Below are positions 8,653-17,918 of a stretch of 64,000 bases of DNA, piece after piece (position 1 is the stretch's first letter; each line of letters begins with the position of its first letter). Source of the stretch: Pichia kudriavzevii (taxonomy: Eukaryota; Ascomycota; Pichiomycetes; Pichiales; Pichiaceae). A program made the translations under genes and the position numbers. The stretch lies in NCBI RefSeq assembly GCF_003054445.1, contig NC_042506.1, forward strand, positions 69,501 to 133,500, written 5' to 3'. Under the pieces are notes generated by a model that searched no databases, was not told where the DNA came from, and saw only the letters and a list, made by a program, of their open reading frames with translations.

Positions 8653-10902
8653 TTACAGTGGTGAAGTTTCCCTCTTCAACCAGTTCCATTCATAAGATTT
8701 TTTCTCCAACTTAGGCGAGAACAATTCCCAAATATCACGATGATAGTCATTAATCCATTTTTTTTCATCATCGCTCAGTAGTTTGACATCGATTAATTTC
8801 TTACAATATGGTACTTTGGTAGTAGTCACAAATTCCAACCACCCCTCCTTTTCTTTAACTTCTCGCAAATAAACCATATTCTCGATTCTGATACCATACT
8901 CTCCAGGTTTGTAGTATCCTGGCTCATTACTGACTAAGTGTCCAGCCTTGATTGTATTTTTATTACAATATGGACGGAATCCAATACCAACCCCCGCACT
9001 ATGAACAGGCCCATATGAGTCCACTCCATGTCCAGTACCATGCATATAGTCTAAGCCCTTACTCCATAGGAATTGTCTGGCAATACAGTCAATTTGGTAT
9101 CCTGTAACTCTGTCATTCGGTATTACCAATCTAGCCAATGCTATATGACCTTTTAAAACTAATGTGTAATTCTCAATCTCTTCACAGCTTGGTTCTCCAA
9201 AATGTAGCGTACGGGTTGTGTCTGTGGTACCGTTGAGAAATTGTGAACCCGAATCACAAAGATAGATCTTATTTGGATTGATTAAACTTGAACCGACAGC
9301 GGGTGGCGAATAGTGGATAATGGCTGCATTAGAGCCGGTGGAAGAAATTGTCTCAAAAGATAAACCTCTGAAATTTGATAACTCTTCTCTGATCTTCAAT
9401 AGTTCCATTGCTGCTTCATGTTCTGTGATAAATGAGCTCTTGTCAACCAACTCTTTCTCAAGCCATGCAAAATATTTGATTAATGCATAACCATCACTAA
9501 TCTGAGCTTCGGTTTGGCCCTTTAGTTCAACATCGTTCTTGATTTCCTTCATTGATTTTATTGGCGATTCAATCATCGTGAAATTTCTTGCAATAATACA
9601 ATTGACCATTTTCCAGGTTGCCTCTTCAGTTAATAAAAGTTTCTTCTTCAGATTATGTAATTCAGTGGCGATTTTTCTGATGTCATACCAAACTTCGTCA
9701 TAGAGTTTCAAGTTACAGTTGATTTCTTTTAAATAGTCTTGCAAACCATCAAACCTTTCATGTTTATCAGTATATAAGGTTAGATTATCCTTACCATTGA
9801 TAATCAAATAAGAATAAAACAGCGGATTATACTCAATATCGTTACCTCTCAAATTTAATAGCCATGCAATTTCATCCAATGCACTAACAATTAATGTGGA
9901 CGACCCATTCTTTGTCATGTAATCATCAAATAATCTATTAATTTTACTAGTTGTTGTTTCACCGGTGTACTTATCATCCAGTTTGAAAATAGGTTTGAAT
10001 TCTCTAGCAGGAACAGCCTCAAAATCATTCCAGATTTTGTCAACTAAATTCCCTCTGACCGGTATCAATTTGATCTGATATTTCTCGTTTTCCTTTTGTT
10101 TCTCTTCAATTAACCTTTGGATATGTTGGACAGAACTGTAAGTAATTAGCCTTGGATCAATACCGATGTTAACAACAGAACCAGAATCTAATGATAACGA
10201 AGCTGCATGGTCTATTGCAGACTGCTCCCAGCTAGGTACTCCTGGTGTGTTCATCTTCAACAAAGTCCAATTAAAATCAAGTTCGTTTGCAGCTTGGGTG
10301 AAGTATCTACCATCAGTGGCTAGTAAGGCCAAACCTTCAGGTGTTTCGTTCATACTCGTAAGTTCCCTTGTAATGACGGCGACACCAGCTGACCCACTAA
10401 ATCCAGAAATAAAAGCTCTACGTTGATCAACAGGTGACGTGTACTCAGATTGATGGGCATCCTCTGATGGTACAATATAGACGCCCAAATTAGATTCCTT
10501 CATCAAGTTTCTGATCTTTTCCAACCTCAAGCTGGTATTCATATCCTGAACAACTTTACATAGGTTGTCTTCGCTCGTGACTTCGTCAATTACTGGTGAG
10601 CGATATCTGCCGGGCGAAGAAGGTGCACTTGAACCTGGACTACCATGTCCATGACCATGTCTATGTGAGGGAGAAACACTGGAACTAGACATCATGCGTC
10701 TTAGATACATTGAAGACCGTCTATTTCTGGATAATAAACCTGGAGAACACGTACAGTCATTGCAACGGCCATTCGAATTTGGAAATCTTAAGCCCTGTGA
10801 TGCCTCCCTGATGGTCGTTGCACCAGCAATACCATTCCGAGACAGCAAGGAAAACATGGACGGTTTGGCCATGTTTACAGGATTGTTTTGTCTGTTTGAC
10901 AT
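8653..10902 (-). CDS. FRA1: Fra1, M24B aminopeptidase-P family regulator of the iron regulon
   Basis: The 749-residue product is the same length as S. cerevisiae Fra1. A low-complexity N-terminus holds a cysteine cluster, CNDCTCSPGLLSR (about 43-55). Next come two creatinase-like N-domains and a C-terminal pita-bread peptidase fold. All five metal ligands of active M24B enzymes appear: two Asp in CDSGSQFLNGTTDTTRT (about 550-562), His in MHGTGHGVDS (about 624), and Glu in SNEPGYY (about 660) and IRIENMVYL (about 673). In S. cerevisiae, Fra1 with Fra2 and Grx3/4 passes the mitochondrial Fe-S signal to Aft1/Aft2. Its neighbour here, ISA1, makes such clusters. The product is probably cytosolic. 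Whether it is an active peptidase is not shown by sequence alone. Confidence 0.9.
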   Translation of the reverse strand: MSNRQNNPVNMAKPSMFSLLSRNGIAGATTIREASQGLRFPNSNGRCNDCTCSPGLLSRNRRSSMYLRRMMSSSSVSPSHRHGHGHGSPGSSAPSSPGRYRSPVIDEVTSEDNLCKVVQDMNTSLRLEKIRNLMKESNLGVYIVPSEDAHQSEYTSPVDQRRAFISGFSGSAGVAVITRELTSMNETPEGLALLATDGRYFTQAANELDFNWTLLKMNTPGVPSWEQSAIDHAASLSLDSGSVVNIGIDPRLITYSSVQHIQRLIEEKQKENEKYQIKLIPVRGNLVDKIWNDFEAVPAREFKPIFKLDDKYTGETTTSKINRLFDDYMTKNGSSTLIVSALDEIAWLLNLRGNDIEYNPLFYSYLIINGKDNLTLYTDKHERFDGLQDYLKEINCNLKLYDEVWYDIRKIATELHNLKKKLLLTEEATWKMVNCIIARNFTMIESPIKSMKEIKNDVELKGQTEAQISDGYALIKYFAWLEKELVDKSSFITEHEAAMELLKIREELSNFRGLSFETISSTGSNAAIIHYSPPAVGSSLINPNKIYLCDSGSQFLNGTTDTTRTLHFGEPSCEEIENYTLVLKGHIALARLVIPNDRVTGYQIDCIARQFLWSKGLDYMHGTGHGVDSYGPVHSAGVGIGFRPYCNKNTIKAGHLVSNEPGYYKPGEYGIRIENMVYLREVKEKEGWLEFVTTTKVPYCKKLIDVKLLSDDEKKWINDYHRDIWELFSPKLEKKSYEWNWLKRETSPL

Positions 10903-11348
10903 TTTGGGAAATTGGACTCTCCTGGTTAAAGTGAGAAGTTTTGATAAGGTATTCCTGCTAGGTACGTTCGTGATACTTGAAAGTACAATGTTGGATATGT
11001 AAATGTGGTTTTTAGTGTGTTTTGTGTTTTCCTAGCAAATGATAGTCACGCTAAGTATGTCTTATTAATCTCAGCAAGAAACTGGTGTTGTAGTGGGGAG
11101 GCAAAAAGAAGAAAGACACATTCGTTACTTCCATTACTGAAGAAGCATTTAAGTTTTTTTTCCTTTAAGCTTTCATGGAAATTGCCAGCCACTTTGACAA
11201 ATGAGGTGAGAATTAATGTCATGAATTTTTCACAAACTGTGCTGACATGCCAATTATTTATTCATTTATCAGATAATTTAAAATTCAATTCTTTTTTTTT
11301 TTTTTTTTTGTTTTTAATACTTAAGTTCAACGACATCGACTTTGAGTT
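10903..11348. promoter_or_regulatory. Divergent promoter of FRA1 and KAP122
   Basis: This 446-bp AT-rich spacer lies between two outward-facing genes. A run of about 19 T ends roughly 40 bp before the KAP122 ATG, a typical nucleosome-depleting poly(dA:dT) tract. No specific factor site was recognised. Open frames in it overlap the FRA1 and KAP122 starts and are not gene-like. Confidence 0.45.
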
Positions 11349-14300
11349 ATGTCTTCTGTGGATGAAATTGCCTCTTTGGTTCAGACTCTTTATTCTCCAA
11401 ATCAAGACAAGGACTTGATCTTGTCAGTACAACAACAGTTACAGAGTATACAAAAACGACCAGATGCTCCTGAATTAGCCCATGAATTACTCAAGTACAA
11501 CGTGCAAACAATCCAATTTTTTGGCGCGTTAACATACACGGTATATCTTTTCAACCATCCTATAGATACCCAGATAGGTGATGTCATGATTGGCGAGTTG
11601 GTGGAGGCCTGTTCACGTAACCTGGATTCGGTTGTCATACAAAAGTTACTTTTCAACATTGCCAAGATATACACTAACATATTGTACTTCCCCATTAATG
11701 ACCTTTTTCAAAAGTTGAGTTCCAAAGGTTTGGACATGATAACTATTTCTAAATATGGATTGTTAGCCTGTAAAACTATTGGCGAAGAACTCAATAGATG
11801 TGAAAAGATAACAGCTGAAAAGAACCAGATGATTATGGATTCAATGCTTGAAGACAACACGAAGAATCTACTGAATAATACAACCCATTTAGTTTTGGAG
11901 GATTCCAGCTTGAAAAAAGTGTGGCTAGATTGCTTACAAGCCTGGATGATTTACGTAAGTAAGTCGTCATTTGAATTCCATGTTAAATCCGACTTAAATG
12001 AATATTATCGAATAACTTTAATGCTGCTGCAAAAGTTAGATATTGATGCACTTGATTTGATTTCTGAAATTTTTGACGTTTGTCCCTCCCAGTTGAATAA
12101 TGATAACAAAAGTTTCTTTAGAAGTCTCGTATTCAGTGAATGGACGACAAATTTTATAACTAACAATGACATTGATGACAACTCGAAATTGAGTAAGTTG
12201 ATTGCTTCATCGTTAGATTCTGAAATATTGACTTTTGCTTCCAAGTTGATAGATTCGGAGTACCAACAGAGAATAGAGTTTCTACTATTCCTAACCAACC
12301 AACCAGGAGACCCTATAACTGATGAGCCTTTCTCTGTAGACATGCTTGAATTCTGGACATTATTTGCGGAGGCTTTTATCAATGATACAGAGGCTATACA
12401 TACTCTAATAGGAAACGAAGAGGCAAAAATACAAACTTTGCATAAAATTTCAAAAACTTACTTTATAAAATTATCAGCAATATATTGGGAGAAATGTAAG
12501 CTAATTGATGGGTTTGATGAATATGAGGATGAATTCTTGAATTTTAGAAGGGACATTGGTGAATTGTTTGAGTCTTTATTTACTATTGCTAGATCTGAAG
12601 TGTTTAATAATTTATCAAATTCGGTGTCGTCATCTTTGCTAAATGAAAGATGTAGCAACGATCAAATCAAAAATGCAGACACATCGTTATACTTACTTAC
12701 CGTTATTTCAAGTATTGTTGGTGAAACAGAAAATGACACAAACTTGTTTTACGATTTGAACTGTTTGTTTGAATCCAAATTTTTAGTAAGAATTGCCTCA
12801 TTGCCATTGAGTTCTGACTTAGATAATAAGCTCTACCAATACTTAGTTAAAGATTCGATTAAATTCATTTCTGAAATCAACTGGTTTTATCAAACACCAT
12901 CAGGGTTATCCCATGTTAATGACGTGTTGATGTTTTTGTTCAAATATTTGGAAGATTCAAATTTTCAAGACTCCGCATCAAGAGCAATCCTAAGCATCAC
13001 TGATACTTGTAGAAGTGATCTGACTAGCTTATTGAATGATTTTGAATTAGCAGCAACTTCAATTATCAAAAATATCGATGTTGACACAAATGTTAGAACT
13101 CGAATAATCAGAAGTTATTCGTCAATTTTACAGACAGTTGCTAATTTACGGCTACAAGCTGAGAAAATCTCAAAATTTCTTGATTTAATATATACAGAAT
13201 CGATCAGTGCATATGGTTCAATTGAAACAACTGCAGGGAATGCTGATATTTTGGAAAAAATTGACGCGTTCTTAGTTTCAATGGTTTCTTCCCTTGTTGG
13301 CTTAGCTAGAGGTTTAGAGATACCAGAGGATTGGGAAAAATATTATGAAGATGATCCTGATAAGATGAAGTTAAGCTACGAATATTGGAAGTTTCAAGAT
13401 CAACATAAATTTCAAGTTCATGATAAATGCTTGAAGCTAGTTTTATTATTCACATTCCCTTCTTATCATTTTTCCAATTTATCCACCAAAAGAAATCTGA
13501 ATCCTGAAATTGTGGAACAAGTATACAATTTATTGAGATCCGGTCTGAGTGAACCGATACCTGGTCCATTTGTTATTGACTATTTTGAAATAATCAAACT
13601 GATTATTAAAGTTTTCCAATATTGTCAAACAAATGAAACTTCAAACGTAGATCCACCTATTATTAAATTCATCCAGTTATACGGTATACTCGTTAAAAGT
13701 AACTATACCTCTTCTACAATAACCAAAATCACTGGTTTACAAGTTGGTATAGATGACTTACATATGAGTGAAGTTATCGATGTATTACTCTTTCAAAATT
13801 TTGATTCTATCACTGAAGACACGGACGTTTTGCAATATATCTTTACGTTATTAGGAGATATTATAACATGTTATCCAACGGAATTAATCCAAAATCCTGG
13901 ATTTGTAAGAATTATGGAAATTTTCATTGATCAAATATATCGTAATTGTCAACAAAGGTTTGTTGTCATTTCATTAAGCAAATTTGCTTCAAATTTAATC
14001 TACCTCAGGAAAGGCAAATTAGAAGATGTTGAATTTATGAATCACTTGTTAGTTGATAAAAATATAGGTGAAATTTTAGTCCTTAATTTGATGAGAGGAT
14101 TTATCAATACCTCAAGATCGTTGATTGAATTTTACGTGGATATCATAAGGGCCCTAACAAGTAAGTACGGAAAATATTTGAGAGTATGGATTGAAAATGC
14201 GTTTTTGAGGATCAACGAAGAGAATATGACTAAAAATGCTAAAATTGTTGACCAGAAAGTTGTAGAGGGATTTATCAAACAACTGCTTGTTACTCGAGGC

Positions 14301-14372
14301 CAAAGGGTAGCGAATAGAATTATCAAAGAGTTTTGGTATACAGTAACAGGGATGGTTGATTATGGGATGTAG
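11349..14372 (+). CDS. KAP122: Karyopherin beta Kap122/Pdr6 (importin-13-like)
   Basis: The 1007-residue, almost wholly helical protein matches the importin-13/Kap122 group. The N-terminus has VQTLYSPNQDKDLILSVQQQ and then NVQTIQFFGALTYTVYLF, the Exportin-1-like (Xpo1) HEAT pattern with the hallmark FFGALT. HEAT repeats continue to the end, where VTRGQRVANRIIKEFWYTV resembles the Kap122 C-terminus. Kap122 carries cargo such as the TFIIA large and small subunits and the Wtm1 anchor complex into the nucleus. S. cerevisiae Kap122 is 1081 residues. The gene (YGL016W there) lies on the same chromosome arm as PMC1, COG7 and RPN14, which are also close by here. Mtr10 or another importin is a less likely alternative. 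Confidence 0.8.
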   Translation: MSSVDEIASLVQTLYSPNQDKDLILSVQQQLQSIQKRPDAPELAHELLKYNVQTIQFFGALTYTVYLFNHPIDTQIGDVMIGELVEACSRNLDSVVIQKLLFNIAKIYTNILYFPINDLFQKLSSKGLDMITISKYGLLACKTIGEELNRCEKITAEKNQMIMDSMLEDNTKNLLNNTTHLVLEDSSLKKVWLDCLQAWMIYVSKSSFEFHVKSDLNEYYRITLMLLQKLDIDALDLISEIFDVCPSQLNNDNKSFFRSLVFSEWTTNFITNNDIDDNSKLSKLIASSLDSEILTFASKLIDSEYQQRIEFLLFLTNQPGDPITDEPFSVDMLEFWTLFAEAFINDTEAIHTLIGNEEAKIQTLHKISKTYFIKLSAIYWEKCKLIDGFDEYEDEFLNFRRDIGELFESLFTIARSEVFNNLSNSVSSSLLNERCSNDQIKNADTSLYLLTVISSIVGETENDTNLFYDLNCLFESKFLVRIASLPLSSDLDNKLYQYLVKDSIKFISEINWFYQTPSGLSHVNDVLMFLFKYLEDSNFQDSASRAILSITDTCRSDLTSLLNDFELAATSIIKNIDVDTNVRTRIIRSYSSILQTVANLRLQAEKISKFLDLIYTESISAYGSIETTAGNADILEKIDAFLVSMVSSLVGLARGLEIPEDWEKYYEDDPDKMKLSYEYWKFQDQHKFQVHDKCLKLVLLFTFPSYHFSNLSTKRNLNPEIVEQVYNLLRSGLSEPIPGPFVIDYFEIIKLIIKVFQYCQTNETSNVDPPIIKFIQLYGILVKSNYTSSTITKITGLQVGIDDLHMSEVIDVLLFQNFDSITEDTDVLQYIFTLLGDIITCYPTELIQNPGFVRIMEIFIDQIYRNCQQRFVVISLSKFASNLIYLRKGKLEDVEFMNHLLVDKNIGEILVLNLMRGFINTSRSLIEFYVDIIRALTSKYGKYLRVWIENAFLRINEENMTKNAKIVDQKVVEGFIKQLLVTRGQRVANRIIKEFWYTVTGMVDYGM

Positions 14373-14469
14373 GTTAATTTGTCTAAAATATATAGAACAT
14401 AAAGATATAAAATGAAAAAAAAGGTAGAAAATAAAGCGGGGGAGGGGGCGATCCACAAAGCATGACCGA

Positions 14470-16374
14470 TTATAAATTCAACTTATTGAAGATATCAATC
14501 AATGCATCAGATTCCGTTGAAGGGTTAATCTCCGAAATCGATAAAACCTGGAAACGTGGTCTATCTACACCTTGATAAGTATCCACCTTAGCACGGACTC
14601 TAAAGATGAATTCTTTGAACAGGACATTATCAGTCAAGTAGTTCTTAAATGCAGTTTCATCTGAGGATTCCTTTAGTTCAAGTAAAGATTTTGCATCTTT
14701 GCCAATCAGCTGTTCTGCTTGTTCATTGAAAAGATTCAACCAAAGTTGGCCTGTTTCGTCAACCACGCTTGACGCTAAAATATACCTATGTAAAGGTTCG
14801 GGATGGTTTATTGAACATTTCTCACAACGCCAGGTTCCATCACCTTGCTGGATCACTTTTTTCTGACATCCCTGAGTCGAACATGCTGGATAGCTGAAAT
14901 TGTCTGGTCTGATGTAAGATACTGAAGCTTTAATGGTAAAATAGTCCGGCTTCTCATTGTAACCTAGTTTAGTCTCATGAACTTGAGCAACGGTGATTCT
15001 CTCTAGGATTGATTCCTTTGATGTTAAACTCGTGGAGTTTGTAGTGGTTGACTTCAAAGTTTTGAAATTTTCAGAGGAGCCTTGGTTGTCATACCAACCC
15101 TTTAATTTGAATGCTTCAGGGATATCTGGGTTGGCCTGGATAGTAGCTGAAGGAGTTAAAGAGAGCTGTTTACCGTTGAAATCGTTGATTTTACAACCTC
15201 TAATGGCAATTGGAGTACCTGGATCTAAACTGAAATCACGAGCCATTTTATTCCATAGACCGACGTTGATTGCAGTTTGGGATTCATCAACAATTGTGAT
15301 ATCCCGACGATCGTAAGGCTTACCACTTGCCTTGGCAACAATTTCTCTCTTTTCTTCAACATTTTTGACTATACCTAAAACGTCAATAACGGTATTATTT
15401 TCCAAACCTTCAATTTGATCAAGTTTAACAAAATTATACTGAACTTTTGGAACATCATCTGCATCTGGAGCAGGTGTAATAATAGAGTCTTTATCTAGGA
15501 AAAGTTCGTTCTCATTTGGCAAAGTTGAAAATTGCTTCTTTGCCGAACGAATTTGAACCTTCGTTATATAATAAACCGAATTCTCTTGTAATAAATCATA
15601 AAATTTATCAGCAGCCTGATTAAATGCAGTAGCCTTAATTTCACCTGTTTCATCCATAAAATGAACACTGAAAAGTTTACCCTCATTACCGTTTTTATTC
15701 CATCTCTTCTCATCTGACTTATAAGATACCCTGGCCTTTATTGACCATCTAGAGAGATAGGGAGAAATTTGATCGATTGTAGTTAGTCCTTGGAACTCAG
15801 GAGGTACTTGAGATTTATGAGACGAATGCGAAGAAGCCAAAGTGGAAGTTAAAGTAGGCGTAGGTGTGCGAGCAGCCTTTGTATTATTTTGGTTGTTTGG
15901 ATTCAAAGCTAAAGTTTTTGCGGTCGTACTAGAAGGATTGGCGTTGGTGTTGATGTTAAGTGATGAAGGTTCTGGGGTAGTATTTTCCTGTTTAGTCAAA
16001 TCAATTGGGAACTTATTCAAATCTGGGTTTTCCTTTAAATATTTGTCGATGGATTCAAAAGAAGTTGTAGGTTTCTCTCCCTGTGCTACAACCTCACATT
16101 GGTTAATCAAAAGGAAGATTTTTTTAGACACAACAGAGATTGAATAGTTTGAGATTGATAAGTAACAGCATTTTTGAAAATTTTCAATTTTCTCTTGAAG
16201 ATCATTAGGCTTGAAAATGGAATTGATTGAAAATTTACCGTCATTGAGTAGTAACCTAATTCTGTTGACGTCGTCATTCATTGCCTTTGATTGATGAGTT
16301 TGAAGGACAAGAGGTGTTGATGTGTCGTTTTCAGTGAAGATCTTGGCTATGGAGCCCGGTACCATTTTGTCCAT
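14470..16374 (-). CDS. RFA1: Replication protein A large subunit (RPA70)
   Basis: The 634-residue protein has the four OB folds of Rfa1: an N-terminal protein-docking domain, a Ser/Thr/Asn-rich linker (about 130-190), DNA-binding domains A (from ISPYLSRWSIKARVSYKS) and B (from VDVLGIVKNVEEK), and C. Domain C holds the zinc ribbon CSTQGCQKKVIQQGDGTWRCEKC (about 500-522) with four cysteines. It forms the RPA heterotrimer with Rfa2 and Rfa3 and coats single-stranded DNA in replication, repair and checkpoint signalling. S. cerevisiae Rfa1 is 621 residues. The gene converges on KAP122 with a 97-bp gap. An ACGCGT box about 190 bp upstream fits the G1/S control of this gene known in S. cerevisiae. 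Confidence 0.96.
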   Translation of the reverse strand: MDKMVPGSIAKIFTENDTSTPLVLQTHQSKAMNDDVNRIRLLLNDGKFSINSIFKPNDLQEKIENFQKCCYLSISNYSISVVSKKIFLLINQCEVVAQGEKPTTSFESIDKYLKENPDLNKFPIDLTKQENTTPEPSSLNINTNANPSSTTAKTLALNPNNQNNTKAARTPTPTLTSTLASSHSSHKSQVPPEFQGLTTIDQISPYLSRWSIKARVSYKSDEKRWNKNGNEGKLFSVHFMDETGEIKATAFNQAADKFYDLLQENSVYYITKVQIRSAKKQFSTLPNENELFLDKDSIITPAPDADDVPKVQYNFVKLDQIEGLENNTVIDVLGIVKNVEEKREIVAKASGKPYDRRDITIVDESQTAINVGLWNKMARDFSLDPGTPIAIRGCKINDFNGKQLSLTPSATIQANPDIPEAFKLKGWYDNQGSSENFKTLKSTTTNSTSLTSKESILERITVAQVHETKLGYNEKPDYFTIKASVSYIRPDNFSYPACSTQGCQKKVIQQGDGTWRCEKCSINHPEPLHRYILASSVVDETGQLWLNLFNEQAEQLIGKDAKSLLELKESSDETAFKNYLTDNVLFKEFIFRVRAKVDTYQGVDRPRFQVLSISEINPSTESDALIDIFNKLNL

Positions 16375-16565
16375 GTTGGGGAGATGTTTTCCTTTTTAGT
16401 TTGGAATTTAGTTTGTATGTCTGTTGTACAGATATCCCGAGTTGCTTATAACCTATAGGAAGAAATAGTAGTGCCAAACTAAGTGTGAGTCTGTCAAACT
16501 CTTGCTGATGTATAGAGTGAATCTTTACCTTTTCATGATATTTGCCATTCACAGTTTCTAGAATT

Positions 16566-16571
16566 ACGCGT
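16566..16571. promoter_or_regulatory. MluI cell-cycle box (MCB) upstream of RFA1
   Basis: ACGCGT, the MBF (Mbp1-Swi6) core, lies about 190 bp upstream of the RFA1 start, beside a T-run of about 22. RFA1 is an MBF target in S. cerevisiae, so a functional site is plausible. Only one copy was found. Confidence 0.5.
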
Positions 16572-16633
16572 CTCGATCTCGTTCTCTGTTTTTTTTTTTT
16601 TTTTTTTTTTTTAACGGAATTTCGTGTTTTTAA

Positions 16634-16663
16634 TTTTAGTTTTAGTTTTAGTTTTAGTTTTAA
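16634..16663. repeat. Hexamer tandem repeat (TTTTAG)
   Basis: Four perfect TTTTAG units run from 16634 to 16657, with an imperfect fifth (TTTTAA) to 16663. The repeat lies in the long RFA1-PMC1 spacer. It looks like a simple microsatellite. Confidence 0.8.
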
Positions 16664-16814
16664 ATTTAAATTTTGATAATTTTTATTTCATACCTGTTTT
16701 TTTTGATTTTTTTCTATTATCTCCTCAAATCTGTCATTCCAAGACTGCGGGTACAACCAACCAATACCAAACGAAAAAAAAAAGACCGCGTCTTCTCAAA
16801 TGGGTAATACCATC

Positions 16815-16822
16815 GAGGCTTA
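16815..16822 (+). promoter_or_regulatory. Crz1/CDRE-like site 1 upstream of PMC1
   Basis: GAGGCTTA resembles the calcineurin-dependent response element core (GNGGC(G/T)CA or GAGGCTG) bound by Crz1. PMC1 is a classical calcineurin-Crz1 target in S. cerevisiae. This is one of five related sites in 0.9 kb. Confidence 0.4.
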
Positions 16823-17021
16823 TTAATATGGACCAATCTCGGTCTTATAAGGATTGTATTTCTTCTTTTTCCTTTCTTTTCTGTTTCTTTTTCTCTTCTA
16901 TTTCTTTTTTTGCTCTTGAACCTTTTGACACTCTCAATAGAGATTGGAAAAAAATGGATTAGTAGCATGATAACAAGAAATCCACCGCGGAAAGCTTAAT
17001 TGCCACTTCTACCCATCGCTT

Positions 17022-17029
17022 GTGGCTTA
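17022..17029 (+). promoter_or_regulatory. Crz1/CDRE-like site 2 upstream of PMC1
   Basis: GTGGCTTA matches GNGGCTTA, the form shared with the other sites in this spacer. It is 890 bp upstream of the PMC1 ATG. Confidence 0.35.
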
Positions 17030-17133
17030 AAGTAAGACTCTTGTCCTGGTCATCCCATAATGCCCTCGGCTTTTACGGTCCTCTTTCTTTTCTTATTACC
17101 GCACCAAACACAAAAGGAGAAACCCCCTACCCC

Positions 17134-17194
17134 CCAATATATTGATATACCAATATACTAATACGCCGATATGCCAATATGCCGATATCCGATA
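17134..17194. repeat. Degenerate tandem repeat of YRATATRCC type
   Basis: Units of about 9-10 bp built on CCAATATAC, CCGATATGCC and close variants follow each other six or seven times. The unit alternates CCAATAT and CCGATAT. No known factor site is implied; GATATC-like cores recur. It lies in the PMC1 upstream region. Confidence 0.65.
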
Positions 17195-17288
17195 CTCGCA
17201 GTCCGTAACTAACACCCGAAATCAAACACTCTTTGCTCGATATTTTACTTTTCTAAAATTTACAGGCCGTAACCGAACTTACGCGCGC

Positions 17289-17296
17289 TAAGCCTC
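17289..17296 (-). promoter_or_regulatory. Crz1/CDRE-like site 3 upstream of PMC1
   Basis: On the minus strand this reads GAGGCTTA and continues GC, so it matches site 4 (GAGGCTTAG) over nine bases. It lies 623 bp upstream of the PMC1 start. Confidence 0.4.
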
Positions 17297-17575
17297 TTTT
17301 TTCCTTCATTGTTACATTTCGGTGGTTGAGGGACTTAATGAGAGGGTCTTCATTAGGGGAAAGGGTATGTTAAGTTACCATTGTGTTTCAGATCTGCTCC
17401 TTAATGGTTCAGCCTTTAGGGCTGTTCTTATAAGAGACTGGGATATTAAGAGAAGCCAACGAGGAATTAGAAAAAAAAGGGGAAATAGTGTCCATCCCTT
17501 GACACGGCATTGATTTTCTCCCTCCTTATTTTCAGTGTGATACTCATTACCGAGTTTAGAGTTACCCCTGGATTC

Positions 17576-17583
17576 TAAGCCTC
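17576..17583 (-). promoter_or_regulatory. Crz1/CDRE-like site 4 upstream of PMC1
   Basis: On the minus strand this reads GAGGCTTA followed by G, identical over nine bases to site 3. It lies about 335 bp upstream of the PMC1 start, a usual distance for a yeast upstream activating site. Confidence 0.4.
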
Positions 17584-17691
17584 CTTTCTAAGTTATCCAA
17601 TTTTCAGTGTCGCTAACATCTCCGGACGTATAGTGTACTACATCACATACTACATTATCTTGTATTCCATTGCATTGTACTCTGTCTCATT

Positions 17692-17699
17692 GAGGCGTA
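17692..17699 (+). promoter_or_regulatory. Crz1/CDRE-like site 5 upstream of PMC1
   Basis: GAGGCGTA fits the GNGGC(G/T) core with G at the variable position. It is the closest of the five sites to the PMC1 ATG, about 220 bp upstream. Confidence 0.35.
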
Positions 17700-17918
17700 T
17701 CCACTGGTAAATTGCTGTTACTCCCATATTGCAATTAGACAAATACCAACCATCTGCCATTTCCCTTGCTTCCTGTTATTTTTTGCTGTCTCTGGGAGTT
17801 TTATTTGTAAGAAAAAAGACCAAATTATATTCACCTCTTGTCCAACGTTGCCCTCTTGTACTCCTCTCCATTCGGTTTCCATCACATTACACATCCAGGA
17901 AATCACTTGTCTTGAACC

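Larger units (their letters stand above)
16375..17918. promoter_or_regulatory. Long divergent regulatory spacer between RFA1 and PMC1
   Basis: At 1.54 kb this is one of the longest spacers between intact genes. It holds a T-run of about 22 near 16590, the TTTTAG repeat, pyrimidine-rich DNA at 16860-16920, a degenerate tandem repeat at 17134-17194, and five GNGGC(T/G)TA elements listed separately. No gene-like frame was found. Its size suggests that one of the two genes, most likely PMC1, has a complex promoter. Confidence 0.5.

Noticed and set aside
11005-11418. 137-codon frame overlapping the KAP122 start
   Set aside because: It crosses a poly(T) run and the KAP122 coding start in another frame; a shadow of promoter and gene.
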